The translations under genes were made by a program, and so were the position numbers. From Ectothiorhodospiraceae bacterium WFHF3C12 (GTDB lineage: Bacteria > Pseudomonadota > Gammaproteobacteria > Nitrococcales > Nitrococcaceae): a stretch of DNA of 45,960 bases. Where the stretch lies: the NCBI GenBank assembly GCA_013519935.1, contig JACDUA010000034.1, forward strand, positions 1 to 45,960, in the 5' to 3' direction. Positions 15,935 to 24,498 of this stretch are shown here, piece after piece. Numbering within the stretch: position 1 is the stretch's first letter; each line of letters begins with the position of its first letter. Under the pieces are notes generated by a model, which was not told the DNA's origin, did no database searches, and worked only from the letters and a program-made list of their open reading frames with translations.

Positions 15935-17242
15935 GTGGCGGAACGCATCGGTCTCACGGGACTCTACGTTCTCGCGCTGTCCGCGCTGCTCTTTCCGGCG
16001 CCGGCCAATCTCGGCCTGCTGGCCATGGTGCTGGCGACCATTGCCCGCGGGCGCGACTTCCTGCAGTGGCTGCGCCAGGCGCCGGCGGCGTGGTTGGCCT
16101 TCGGCTTCACCGCCTACGTGCTGCTACGCGGCGCCGCGGAGATCGCGGTGGGCGGCCTGGCACCGGCGGAGGCGTGGAAGCCCATTACCGGCTGGGCATT
16201 GCTGGGGATGGCGCCCATCGTTGCGTATTGGTGCGGTGGCCGCGAGGATCGCTGTCGCATGCTATTCGCTCTGTGCCTCGTCGGGATGCTCGTACAGGCG
16301 TTGCGAAGCATGGATGCCGCTGCCCTCGACAGGATTTCTTCGCTGCACAGGGAACACTTCGGTCTGCGGTTGCTTGGTGCTCCGCTCTACGCGTCCATTG
16401 CCCTCCTTGGGCTGGCGATTTTCCGTAGGCGTATTTTCTGGTGGATTGGCCAGTTCAGGGCCCGGTCGTGGCGCTTTGCTATCTACGTGACACTGGTGCT
16501 GGTCTTCGCCTACCTGCTGCTCATGTTCATCCTGCCGCAGTCCCGAAGCAGCTGGGTTGCCGCGCTGATCGCATTTCCCGTCGCTGGCTTCGGTTTGCTG
16601 CTTAGCCACCGGAATCGCTCCCGGAGACAGATCCTCAGCCGAATCGCGATCGCCACGGCCGCCGTACTGCTGATCGGCGCCGCGCTTGCTCCGTTCCTCG
16701 GCCACATGGTCGTGAAACGGATCGGCTCCGAGTCGGCGACCTGGGAGGCCATCATGGAGGGGCGGTGGGAAGAGGCGCCCTACACCTCTATAGGGCGACG
16801 GGTGCACATGACGGCCAACGGCATATCTTGGTTCGCCGAGGACCCGGTCTTCGGTATCGGTCCCGGCGGCGTCGAATCCCGTCTCAAGGCCCTGGATCAG
16901 CTCTCCATTCATGAGGATCTGCACAACAGCTACCTGGATCTCGCGGTGGAGATGGGCCTTGTCGGTGCGATGCTGCTGCTGGGTTTCCTGTTGTGGAGCT
17001 ACTGGACGTTGCTGCGGACGTTCGCGGTCGGTTGCGTCAGCGCTGATATGTTCTGGTTTCTCACCGGCTCGCTGGTGATCTACTTGCTCGTGGCGACCAT
17101 GAATACGCGGCTGGTCAATGTCGATGGCCAGTTCAGCTGGTTGTTGCTCACGGGCATCGTGTTGAGCCTGTCACAGTGGGGCGACCGCAATCGTATTGCC
17201 GATAGTCAGGAGGAGCTCGCGGCGTTTACCCACTCCAGGTGA
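15935..17242 (+). CDS. O-antigen ligase / Wzy-type polysaccharide membrane protein
   Basis: Integral membrane protein of 435 residues with about ten hydrophobic segments and the Wzy_C signature. The large periplasmic loop carries a GIGPGG-like stretch and ends with DLHNSYLDLAVEMGLVGAM, the H-N-x-Y pattern typical of O-antigen ligases. Such proteins attach or polymerise lipid-linked glycans at the outer face of the inner membrane. The GTG at 15935 (protein begins MAERIGL) has GAGGA eight bases upstream and is followed at once by the first membrane helix. The frame is open well upstream, but that part is antisense to the sulfotransferase. Ligase (WaaL) versus polymerase (Wzy) cannot be decided. 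Confidence 0.85.
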   Translation: MAERIGLTGLYVLALSALLFPAPANLGLLAMVLATIARGRDFLQWLRQAPAAWLAFGFTAYVLLRGAAEIAVGGLAPAEAWKPITGWALLGMAPIVAYWCGGREDRCRMLFALCLVGMLVQALRSMDAAALDRISSLHREHFGLRLLGAPLYASIALLGLAIFRRRIFWWIGQFRARSWRFAIYVTLVLVFAYLLLMFILPQSRSSWVAALIAFPVAGFGLLLSHRNRSRRQILSRIAIATAAVLLIGAALAPFLGHMVVKRIGSESATWEAIMEGRWEEAPYTSIGRRVHMTANGISWFAEDPVFGIGPGGVESRLKALDQLSIHEDLHNSYLDLAVEMGLVGAMLLLGFLLWSYWTLLRTFAVGCVSADMFWFLTGSLVIYLLVATMNTRLVNVDGQFSWLLLTGIVLSLSQWGDRNRIADSQEELAAFTHSR

Positions 17243-17386
17243 TACGCTTAAATGGAAATCGCTCGCTTGGGCATCCGCTGAAACATTCGCGCCAGCCCCT
17301 GAGGGCGCAGAGCGGGTGTAGACGAGGGATGCGCGACGTGTTCAGCGGTTTCATGGGTAGTAATCCCTTCGATTTGCCGATTCACG

Positions 17387-18517
17387 ATGTCTGAGACGAA
17401 GAGACTCGCCGTACTGGTGGCCTCCCTGGCCAATGGCGGTATCGGCAAGATGCGGTTGAACCTGATCAACGAGTTCGTCCGACAGGGCGTGGCCGTGGAT
17501 CTGCTGGTCGCGGACAGGGAGAGCCCCTATATGGGCCGGCTGGACCCGTCCGTACGTCTGTTCAAGCTCAACACCTCCCACGCCGTGAACAGCATTCCGG
17601 CGTTGTACCGTTACCTGCGGCGCGAGCGACCCGACGCCATGCTGACCCAGCGCATCCGGGTCAACGTCGCGGCGTTGCGGGCCCGCCGGCTCGCGCGCAG
17701 CCGGGTGCCGATATACGTGACGCTGAATACCAACCTGTCCGCGCAGCTGGAGAGCATGCCGCCGCGGAAACGATCCCGGCAGCTCGCCAAGCTGCGGCGG
17801 TTCTATCCGCTCAATGATGGCCTGATCGCCGTCTCGCGGGGGGTGGCCGAGGACGCGGCGGCGCTGATCGGCATCGACGTCGATCGCATCCGGCCCATTG
17901 CAAATCCGGTAGTGACACCGGCGTTGTTCCGGGGCGCGGAGGCGTCCGCCAATCATCCCTGGCTGGACGGGAAGTCGAAACCGGTCCTGCTCGCGGTCGG
18001 GCGCCTGGAGCCGCAAAAGGATTTCGGGACGCTGCTGGAGGCCTTCGCCCGGCTGCGGGACGAGCACGAGGCGCGGCTCATCATCCTCGGCGAGGGCAAG
18101 CTGCGCGAAAGCCTCCAGGCCCGTGCCGTCGAGCTGGGTATCGCCGACGATCTCGCCATGCCCGGTTTCGTCGACAACCCGGCGGCCTTCATGGCCCGTG
18201 CCGACCTGTTCGTGCTCTCGTCGCGCTGGGAGGGCTCGCCGAACTCGCTCACCGAGGCCGTGGCACTCGGCACGCCGGTGGTCGCCACGGACTGCCCCAA
18301 TGGCCCGTCCGAGATCCTGGAGAATGGCCGTTACGGGGAGCTCGTGGCCATGGGCGACAGCGCCGGCCTGGCCGCGGCCATGGCCCGAGCGCTGGTATCG
18401 CCGCCGGATGCGGCCTTCCTCCGGCAGGCCGGCGAGCGCTATACGGTGGAGCGCAGTGCCCGGGGCTATCTGCGAGCCATGAACCTGTCGCCCGTGGCCG
18501 AACAGCCGGCGGCGTGA
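17387..18517 (+). CDS. GT4-family glycosyltransferase (first of three)
   Basis: GT-B glycosyltransferase of 376 residues. The N-terminal domain opens LAVLVASLANGGIGKMRLNL, and the C-terminal nucleotide-sugar domain has AVGRLEPQKDFGTLLEAFARL, IILGEGKLRE and SSRWEGSPNSLTEAVALGTPVVATDCP, where the E-x7-E-like acceptor/donor site lies. It closely resembles the two other GT4 genes to its right, most likely by duplication. These enzymes add sugars to the lipopolysaccharide core or another glycan on the cytoplasmic face. The intervening ParB-like gene runs the opposite way. No strong ribosome site is seen before the ATG. Confidence 0.9.
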   Translation: MSETKRLAVLVASLANGGIGKMRLNLINEFVRQGVAVDLLVADRESPYMGRLDPSVRLFKLNTSHAVNSIPALYRYLRRERPDAMLTQRIRVNVAALRARRLARSRVPIYVTLNTNLSAQLESMPPRKRSRQLAKLRRFYPLNDGLIAVSRGVAEDAAALIGIDVDRIRPIANPVVTPALFRGAEASANHPWLDGKSKPVLLAVGRLEPQKDFGTLLEAFARLRDEHEARLIILGEGKLRESLQARAVELGIADDLAMPGFVDNPAAFMARADLFVLSSRWEGSPNSLTEAVALGTPVVATDCPNGPSEILENGRYGELVAMGDSAGLAAAMARALVSPPDAAFLRQAGERYTVERSARGYLRAMNLSPVAEQPAA

Positions 18518-18521
18518 CCGA

Positions 18522-19127
18522 TCACCCCGGCTGGAGGACCTCGAAGCCGTCTTCCCGCAGCATGGCCCGGATCTGCGCCGGGACATCGCCCCGGATCTTC
18601 CCGCCGTGTTCGCGGAACCAGCGCTTGTGGACGAACTGCACGTTGGCGACCACCGAGGCCAGCGGCAGCACCCGCGCCAGGGCGAGCCGGTGATGGCCCT
18701 GGGCGACCTTGATCAGCGAGCCGTCACGGCCGATGGCCACGCCGATATGATCCGTGGCGGCGTCGAGCCGGTAACCTTCCTCGCGCAGACGCCGCGCCAG
18801 TGCCAAGCACTCGGCGATGTAGGCCTCGAAGTCCGGCTTTAGATGGTGACGTGTCCCCTGTATGCCCGGCAGGTGCGCCGTGCGCTCCAGGGTCTTTCGC
18901 AGTGCATCCAGATCCTCGCCGTGCTGCACCACCGCGGCCATCAGCCTGTACGTCCTGTGCCGGTCGATGGGGAAGACGCGCTGATCCCAGCCGCCCACAT
19001 GGACCTGGCGCGGCGGCAGGGCGCGGTTGGCCAGGAAGCGGAGTTTCGCGAGCCGGTCCCGGCGCACGAAACACGATTCGATGGTGCCCGGGTCGATTCG
19101 AATCAGGATGTCTTCGCTGCGGGTCAT
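18522..19127 (-). CDS. Unrecognised protein with a ParB/sulfiredoxin-like motif
   Basis: I do not recognise this 201-residue protein. It is soluble, with no signal peptide. Near residues 140-175 the segment IKVAQGHHRLALARVLPLASVVANVQ resembles the GxxRxxAA box of ParB/sulfiredoxin-fold proteins, preceded by a DHIGVAIGRDG strand-turn. The partition-protein helix-turn-helix is absent. The centre is rich in His and Arg (RHHLKPDFEAYIAECLAL). The frame is open 52 codons upstream of the chosen ATG, but that part would overlap the opposing GT2 gene. It sits between glycosyltransferases on the opposite strand, so it may be a nucleotide-using enzyme or a regulator of glycan assembly. Function unknown. 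Confidence 0.7.
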   Translation of the reverse strand: MTRSEDILIRIDPGTIESCFVRRDRLAKLRFLANRALPPRQVHVGGWDQRVFPIDRHRTYRLMAAVVQHGEDLDALRKTLERTAHLPGIQGTRHHLKPDFEAYIAECLALARRLREEGYRLDAATDHIGVAIGRDGSLIKVAQGHHRLALARVLPLASVVANVQFVHKRWFREHGGKIRGDVPAQIRAMLREDGFEVLQPG

Positions 19128-19174
19128 GTGCGGGGCGATGATGTTTCTTGTGCGGAAGCAATTGAGTCGGCAAA

Positions 19175-19183
19175 TGTTATCAT
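19175..19183 (+). promoter_or_regulatory. Extended -10 promoter for the glycosyltransferase run
   Basis: TG-T-TATCAT fits an extended -10 element 60 bp before the GT2 start, in an AT-richer patch between the divergent genes. There is no convincing -35, as is usual for this promoter class. Confidence 0.4.
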
Positions 19184-19242
19184 CTGGCGCGCTCGGGGTT
19201 GCCCGGGCCCCGAAGCGCCGCGGACCGTCCGGCAGGAGCTGA

Positions 19243-20169
19243 ATGACCGACCAGCCGCCAGCACCGTATTTCTCCGTATTCATCCCGACCTACAACCGCG
19301 CCGGGGTGCTGCCCCGTGCCTTGCGCAGCGTGGCGGAACAGACCTTCCGCGACCTGGAGCTGGTGGTCGTGGACGACGGATCCAGCGACGACACACGGGA
19401 TATCGTCACGGCCTTCGCCGAAACGGTGGATTTCCCGGTGCGCTACCACTGGCAGGAGAACCAGGGTAAGCACGGTGCCTACAACACGGCACTGGGGCTG
19501 CTGCGCGGTCGTCTCACGGTGGTCCTGGACTCCGACGACAGGCTGGTTCCACAGGCCCTGGAGATACTCAAACATTACTGGGAGTCCATTCCGGAATCAC
19601 AGCGGGCCGGGTTTGTAGGCGTGAAGGGGATGTGCCGCTGGATCGGTGGCGAGATCTATGGGGATTCTTTTCCCAGCGATGTCTTCGATTCGGACGACCT
19701 CAGCCTGCGTACCCGGGACGCCATCAAGGGCGACAAGGTCGGGGCGGTCTGCACCGAAGTCATCCGCGAGTATCCCTACCCCGTCGTAGCGGGCGAGCGC
19801 CACCAGCGCCCGTCCTACGTGCAGCGTCAGATCGCCCATCGGTACCGCGTGCGGTACGTCAACGAGGTCATACAGGAATGCGAGCACCAGCCGGGCGGGT
19901 TGAGCTCGGACCGTTTCGCCCTGCGCATGCGCAACCCGCGGGGCTACCGTCTCTACCACCTGGCCGATATTCGTGACCACCGGGCCTATCTCCGTTTCAC
20001 GGAGCTACTGGACGGTTACGGCAAGTACGTGCGCTTTTCCCTGCATGGCGGCATTGGATTGCGTCAGCAATGGCGTGAGGCGCCGAGCAAGCTGCTCTGG
20101 CTGGCGTGCCTGCCGTACGGCGCCGTTAAATACCTCACGGACCGGCTCCAGGCCGGGCGTCGATCGTGA
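19243..20169 (+). CDS. GT2-family glycosyltransferase
   Basis: GT-A fold glycosyltransferase of 308 residues. The N-terminal domain is textbook: FSVFIPTYNRAGVLPRALRS, LELVVVDDGSSDDT and the metal-binding DxD as VVLDSDDRL. The C-terminal part probably contacts the acceptor. The ATG is preceded by CAGGAG. It leads a tight run (GT2, GT4, GT4, sulfotransferase) and overlaps the next gene by four bases (GTGA). Sugar donor and acceptor are unknown. Confidence 0.92.
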   Translation: MTDQPPAPYFSVFIPTYNRAGVLPRALRSVAEQTFRDLELVVVDDGSSDDTRDIVTAFAETVDFPVRYHWQENQGKHGAYNTALGLLRGRLTVVLDSDDRLVPQALEILKHYWESIPESQRAGFVGVKGMCRWIGGEIYGDSFPSDVFDSDDLSLRTRDAIKGDKVGAVCTEVIREYPYPVVAGERHQRPSYVQRQIAHRYRVRYVNEVIQECEHQPGGLSSDRFALRMRNPRGYRLYHLADIRDHRAYLRFTELLDGYGKYVRFSLHGGIGLRQQWREAPSKLLWLACLPYGAVKYLTDRLQAGRRS

Positions 20170-21287
20170 GCGGCGCCGGCGAAACCGGGGGCGCGGACCT
20201 GGCCGTGTTCGTGGCCACCTCGGGCCACAGCGGCGTGGACCGCATCATGCGCAACCTGTTGCCGGAGTTCGCCCGTCGCGGGCTTCGCGTTGACCTGCTG
20301 CGTATCTCCGGTCACGGGCCCTATTTCGACGCGCCGCCGGCGGGCGTGCGCTTCGTGGATCTCGGGGCGCGTCACGTGGACACCGCCTTTCCCGCACTGA
20401 TCCGCTACCTGCGCCGTAACCGCCCGCGCGCCATGCTCACCGACAAGGACCGGGTCAATCGGGCCGCCCTGTGGGCGCGGCGCCTCACCGGTGTTCCGCG
20501 GCGGCTGGTGGTGCGCATGGGCATGACGGTATCTCTCAACCTCGAGCGCCGCGGCGGCTGGGCGCGGTTCAGCCAGCGATTCTCCATCAGGCATTTCTAC
20601 CCCTGGGCGGACGGCATCGTTACGCCGTCGCGGGGCGCCGGGGACGATCTCGCCGCGCTGGCGGGGCTGCCCGGTGAGCGGGTGACCGTCATTCCCAATC
20701 CCGTGGTGGACGACGCGCTTTACGCGGCGGCGGCTGAGCCGGTCGATCATCCCTGGTTCGCTGCCGGCGAGGCGCCGGTGGTTGTGGGTGCCGGCGAGCT
20801 CTCCGAGCGCAAGGACTTCGCGACCCTGGTGCGGGCCTTCGCCCGCGTGCGTGCCCGGCGCCCCTGCCGGCTGGTGATCCTCGGCCGTGGCCGGCAGCGG
20901 GAAGCCCTGCTGGCCCTGGCAGCGGAGCTCGGTGTGGCGGGCGACGTGGACCTGCCCGGTTTCGCGGCCAACCCCTACGCCTACATGGCCCGTGCCGGCT
21001 GCTTCGCCATGACGTCCCGCCTGGAGGGTGCGGGGATCGCGCTCATCGAGGCCCTGGCCCTGGGCACGCCGGTGGTCTCCACCGATTGCCCCAGCGGCCC
21101 GGCGGAGACCCTGGAGAACGGCCGCTATGGTCCGCTGGTCGATGTCGGCGACGACCAGGCCCTGGCCGCGTCGATCGGCGAGCTGCTGGACGCCCCGCCG
21201 GACCGGGATTTCCTGCGTGCCGGCGCGGCGCGCTACTCCGTGGCCCGGGTGGCCGATCGTTACCTGGCGGTGCTGGGGCTGGGATGA
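20166..21287 (+). CDS. GT4-family glycosyltransferase (second of three)
   Basis: GT-B glycosyltransferase of 373 residues starting at a GTG that overlaps the GT2 stop. It shares the order and wording of motifs with its two GT4 neighbours: LAVFVATSGHSGVDRIMRNL at the start, GAGELSERKDFATLVRAFARV, ILGRGRQREALL and EALALGTPVVSTDCPSGPAE. The segment MTSRLEGAGIALIEA departs from the SRWEGSPN of the other two, which may reflect a different acceptor or donor. Likely role: outer-core or O-chain sugar addition. Confidence 0.9.
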   Translation: MSGAGETGGADLAVFVATSGHSGVDRIMRNLLPEFARRGLRVDLLRISGHGPYFDAPPAGVRFVDLGARHVDTAFPALIRYLRRNRPRAMLTDKDRVNRAALWARRLTGVPRRLVVRMGMTVSLNLERRGGWARFSQRFSIRHFYPWADGIVTPSRGAGDDLAALAGLPGERVTVIPNPVVDDALYAAAAEPVDHPWFAAGEAPVVVGAGELSERKDFATLVRAFARVRARRPCRLVILGRGRQREALLALAAELGVAGDVDLPGFAANPYAYMARAGCFAMTSRLEGAGIALIEALALGTPVVSTDCPSGPAETLENGRYGPLVDVGDDQALAASIGELLDAPPDRDFLRAGAARYSVARVADRYLAVLGLG

Positions 21288-21300
21288 GCGGGGGCATGGC

Positions 21301-22416
21301 ATGAGCTATACCAGGCCGCGGCTGGCGGTTTTCATGTCCTTCTCCGGCGACGGCGGGGTCGAGCACATGATGTGCAACCTGATGGAGGGCATGGTGGTTC
21401 AGGGGATCCCCGTGGACCTGGTGCTGATCAAGGCCAAGGGGGGACACCTCAGCCGCATCCCCCCGGCCGTTCGGGTGTTCGAGCTCAACGCGGCCACCTC
21501 GCTGCTGGCCCTGCCCGGGCTCGTGCGCTACCTGCGCAGGCACCGTCCGGCCGCGCTGCTCGCCGCCAAGGATCGCGCGGGGCGGGTGGCCGTGCTCGCG
21601 CGGCGGCTCTCCGGCGTGAAGGCACGGGTCGGCATTCGACTGGGGCAGACCCTGTCAGCCTCGCTCAAGCACAAAGGGCGCATCGCCCGGCTGGCGCGCT
21701 ACCTGCCGGCGCGCTGGCTCTATCCCATGGCCGACGAGCTGATCGCGGTGTCCCGGGGCGTGGCCGACGATATGGCCGCCTTCACGGGCATTCCCCGCGA
21801 GCGTTTCCGCACCATCGCCAATCCCACCGTTACGAGCCGCATCGTCGAGGACAGCCGCGCCGATCTGGACGAGCCCTGGTTCAGGGACCGGGACGGACCG
21901 GTCATCGTGGCGGCGGGACGGCTGACGGCGCAGAAGGATTTCCCCAACCTGCTGCGGGCTTTCGCGGCGCTATCCACCAGCCGGCGGGCGCGTTTGATCA
22001 TCCTCGGCGAGGGCCGGGGCCGGCCCCAGCTGGAGGCCATGGTCGAGGACCTGGACCTTGCCGGCCGGGTCAAGCTGCCGGGGTTCATCGCCAATCCCTA
22101 CCCTTACTTCGCCGCTGCCGACCTTTTCGTGCTGGCCTCGCGCTGGGAGGGCTCACCCAACGTCCTGGTGGAGGCGCTGGCCCTGGGCACGCCGGTGGTC
22201 GCCACCGACTGTCCCAGCGGGCCCCGGGAGATACTGCGCGGCGGCGAGGTTGGGCGGCTGGTGCCCGTCGGCGATCCCTTCGCCCTGGCCCAGGCCATGG
22301 CCGCGACGCTTGACCAGCCGCCGGGAGCTGACATACTCCGCGACGCGGCCGCGCCCTTCGAGGCCCGCCGCAGCGCCCGGGCCTATGTGCAGGCCCTGGG
22401 CATGGACGTCGAGTAG
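21301..22416 (+). CDS. GT4-family glycosyltransferase (third of three)
   Basis: GT-B glycosyltransferase of 371 residues beginning MSYTRPRLAVFMSFSGDGGV. The donor domain has AAGRLTAQKDFPNLLRAFAAL, IILGEGRGRPQLEAM and SRWEGSPNVLVEALALGTPV. The frame stays open to the left, but the upstream part overlaps the previous gene and lacks family similarity. It starts 13 bp after the second GT4 gene and ends 12 bp before the sulfotransferase gene, so the run is one operon. It is closest in wording to the first GT4 gene at 17.4 kb. Confidence 0.9.
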   Translation: MSYTRPRLAVFMSFSGDGGVEHMMCNLMEGMVVQGIPVDLVLIKAKGGHLSRIPPAVRVFELNAATSLLALPGLVRYLRRHRPAALLAAKDRAGRVAVLARRLSGVKARVGIRLGQTLSASLKHKGRIARLARYLPARWLYPMADELIAVSRGVADDMAAFTGIPRERFRTIANPTVTSRIVEDSRADLDEPWFRDRDGPVIVAAGRLTAQKDFPNLLRAFAALSTSRRARLIILGEGRGRPQLEAMVEDLDLAGRVKLPGFIANPYPYFAAADLFVLASRWEGSPNVLVEALALGTPVVATDCPSGPREILRGGEVGRLVPVGDPFALAQAMAATLDQPPGADILRDAAAPFEARRSARAYVQALGMDVE

Positions 22417-22428
22417 AATACGCCCGCC

Positions 22429-23085
22429 ATGCTGATTTCCTACAAGCACAACTTCATGTTCGTGCACATCGCCAAGACCGGGGGCACCAGCATCCGGGCG
22501 GCGCTGCGCGGGTACCGCTGGGGGTGGCCTTACACGCCGGTACTGGCATTGTGCAGCCTGGCGAGTCAGATGACCCGGCCCCGGCACAAGCTCGGCATCA
22601 AGTTTCCCCGCCACGCCAAGGCCATCGCCGCCCGGGAGATGCTGCCGGCGGAGGTCTACGACAACCTGTTCAAGTTCGTGGTGGTGCGCAATCCCTGGGA
22701 TCTGCAGGTGAGCTCGTATCATCACCTCAAGCGTGAGCACCCGCAGGTGGTTGCCCGGGTGGATTCCTTCGAGGCGTTCCTGGACCTGAAGTTCGGTGCC
22801 GAGCGCGACTACAATTTCCTGCTCGATATCTCGGCCGAGCTGCAGAGCGACTACGTCGTCGACCTGCACGGCAACCTCATCGTCGACTACATCGCCCGTT
22901 ACGAGAGCCTCGAGGCGGACTTCGCCGAGGCCTGCCGGCGTATCGGCATTTCCCAGCCGCCGCTGCCACACCACCGCAAGGCGTCCGACCGGACGCACTA
23001 CCGCGAGTACTACAGCGACCGCACCCGCGAGCTGGTCGCGCATCACTACGCGGCCGACATCGAGCGCTTCGGCTACGGCTTCTGA
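22429..23085 (+). CDS. Sulfotransferase family 2 protein
   Basis: Protein of 218 residues with both PAPS-binding signatures: FVHIAKTGGTSIRAALRGY (residues 11-29) for the 5'-phosphosulfate and KFVVVRNPWDLQVSSYHHLK for the 3'-phosphate. The form HIAKTGGTS is that of the Sulfotransfer_2 group, which in bacteria often modifies surface polysaccharides. It is the last gene of the glycosyltransferase operon, so the acceptor is probably the glycan built by its neighbours. It is only distantly similar to the sulfotransferase-like gene at 14.8 kb. Confidence 0.88.
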   Translation: MLISYKHNFMFVHIAKTGGTSIRAALRGYRWGWPYTPVLALCSLASQMTRPRHKLGIKFPRHAKAIAAREMLPAEVYDNLFKFVVVRNPWDLQVSSYHHLKREHPQVVARVDSFEAFLDLKFGAERDYNFLLDISAELQSDYVVDLHGNLIVDYIARYESLEADFAEACRRIGISQPPLPHHRKASDRTHYREYYSDRTRELVAHHYAADIERFGYGF

Positions 23086-23164
23086 ATCGACCCCCAGGGT
23101 CCTCTGCACGCTATGTGGCCGGTTGCGTTGCGGTTATGTGACTCAGTCGCCACCGCGTCCCAAT

Positions 23165-23190
23165 TAAACGCCCTAGGCTTGAGCGCATAA
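23165..23190 (+). promoter_or_regulatory. Possible FliA (sigma-28) promoter
   Basis: TAAA, 14 bases, then GCGCATAA, compared with the consensus TAAA-N15-GCCGATAA. Six of eight -10 bases match and the spacer is one base short. It lies 124 bp upstream of the FIST/GGDEF-EAL pair. Weak evidence. Confidence 0.25.
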
Positions 23191-23313
23191 CATCGCCGGC
23201 AGTGTCGGATCCGGCTCCGTGTCCGGGTATCCGGGCCCGGTGTTTGGGCACGGGGGCAGGCGCTCGACGACGGCCGGCCAGGCTTGGCGCGCCGGCAATC
23301 TGGTGAACGTCAC

Positions 23314-24498
23314 ATGAGTCATGCTGAGGGGGAGCGCCGGCGCGAGCGCCAGGGCATACGCGTCGGTTTCAGCGAGTGCGGCGATCCCGAATCCGCCGCG
23401 GCGGAATTCTTCGAAACCGTCTGGCAGCCGGAGCTGGAGCTGGTCGTCTTCTTCTGCGCGCCCGATTACGATCTGCTCGCTCTGGAGTCCGCGCTCTGCC
23501 GGCAATTCGGTGACATCCCGCTGGTCGGTTGCACCACGGCCGGGGAGATCACGCCTGCCGGCTACCGGCACGGGACCCTGACTGGCTTCAGCCTGGCCGC
23601 GCCGGATTTCCATGTGGCGATACGGGTACTCGACCACCTCGAATCCTTCGAACTCACCGACGGCTACAATACCGCCCGCGAGGCCCGCGACGAGCTCGTG
23701 CAGCGCGGTTTCACCACGGACGGCACGAGCGGCTTCGGCTTTCTGCTTATCGACGGCTGGTCGCTGCGTGAGGAAATGGTGGCGCACAGTCTGCACGTTG
23801 CCCTTGATGACCTGCAGATCTTCGGCGGCTCCGCCGGCGACGGCGTCGCCCTTGGCCAGAATCCGCGGCTCTACCACGGCGGGGTTTTCCGGGGTGACCG
23901 TGCCGTATTCATGCTGGTCCAGACCACCCGCCCCTTCAGCCTCGTCAAGTCCGAGAACTACATGCCGTCCGAGCCGCGAATCGTGATCACGGAGGCGGAC
24001 CCGGCGACCCGGCGCGTCTTCGAGATCAACGGCGAGCGGGCGGCCCTTGAATACGCCGACATGGTCGGCGTATCCGCGGAATCGCTGGACGTACGCGTCT
24101 TTGCCGACAATCCCGTGGGGCTCTGGCAGGGTGGGGAGTACTACATGCGCTCCATCGGCTGGCTGGAGCCGGACGGTGTGCTGCGCTTCGCCTGCGCCAT
24201 CGACGAGGGCGTCGTGTTGTCCAAGGCGCGGCGCGGCGATTTCCTGGCCGCGCTCGAGGAGAGTCTCGAAGTGGCCCGGCAGGCCGTCGGTGAACCCGAG
24301 CTGCTCATCGCCTGCGATTGCCTGTTCCGCCTGTTCGAGATGAACCAGGCCGGCATCGGCGAGTCCGTCTCCGAGCTGATGCGCCGCCACAGGGCGGTCG
24401 GATTCAACACCTACGGCGAGCAGTTCAACGCCATGCACGTCAACCAGACCCTCACGGCCGTGGCCATCGGCCGCGCGGCGGGGGACGCGGATGAGTGA
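23314..24498 (+). CDS. FIST-domain sensory protein
   Basis: Protein of 394 residues made of the FIST N-terminal domain (about 20-220; ELVVFFCAPDYDLLALESAL, PLVGCTTAGEITPAGYRHGT) and the FIST C-terminal domain (about 225-370; ends ACDCLFRLFEMNQAGIGESVSELMRR). FIST domains are thought to bind small ligands such as amino acids and usually occur with signalling output. Here the output is likely the c-di-GMP protein encoded next, whose start overlaps this stop by eight bases. No membrane segment is seen, so sensing is cytoplasmic. The ATG at 23314 is preferred to a TTG ten codons earlier. Confidence 0.88.
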   Translation: MSHAEGERRRERQGIRVGFSECGDPESAAAEFFETVWQPELELVVFFCAPDYDLLALESALCRQFGDIPLVGCTTAGEITPAGYRHGTLTGFSLAAPDFHVAIRVLDHLESFELTDGYNTAREARDELVQRGFTTDGTSGFGFLLIDGWSLREEMVAHSLHVALDDLQIFGGSAGDGVALGQNPRLYHGGVFRGDRAVFMLVQTTRPFSLVKSENYMPSEPRIVITEADPATRRVFEINGERAALEYADMVGVSAESLDVRVFADNPVGLWQGGEYYMRSIGWLEPDGVLRFACAIDEGVVLSKARRGDFLAALEESLEVARQAVGEPELLIACDCLFRLFEMNQAGIGESVSELMRRHRAVGFNTYGEQFNAMHVNQTLTAVAIGRAAGDADE

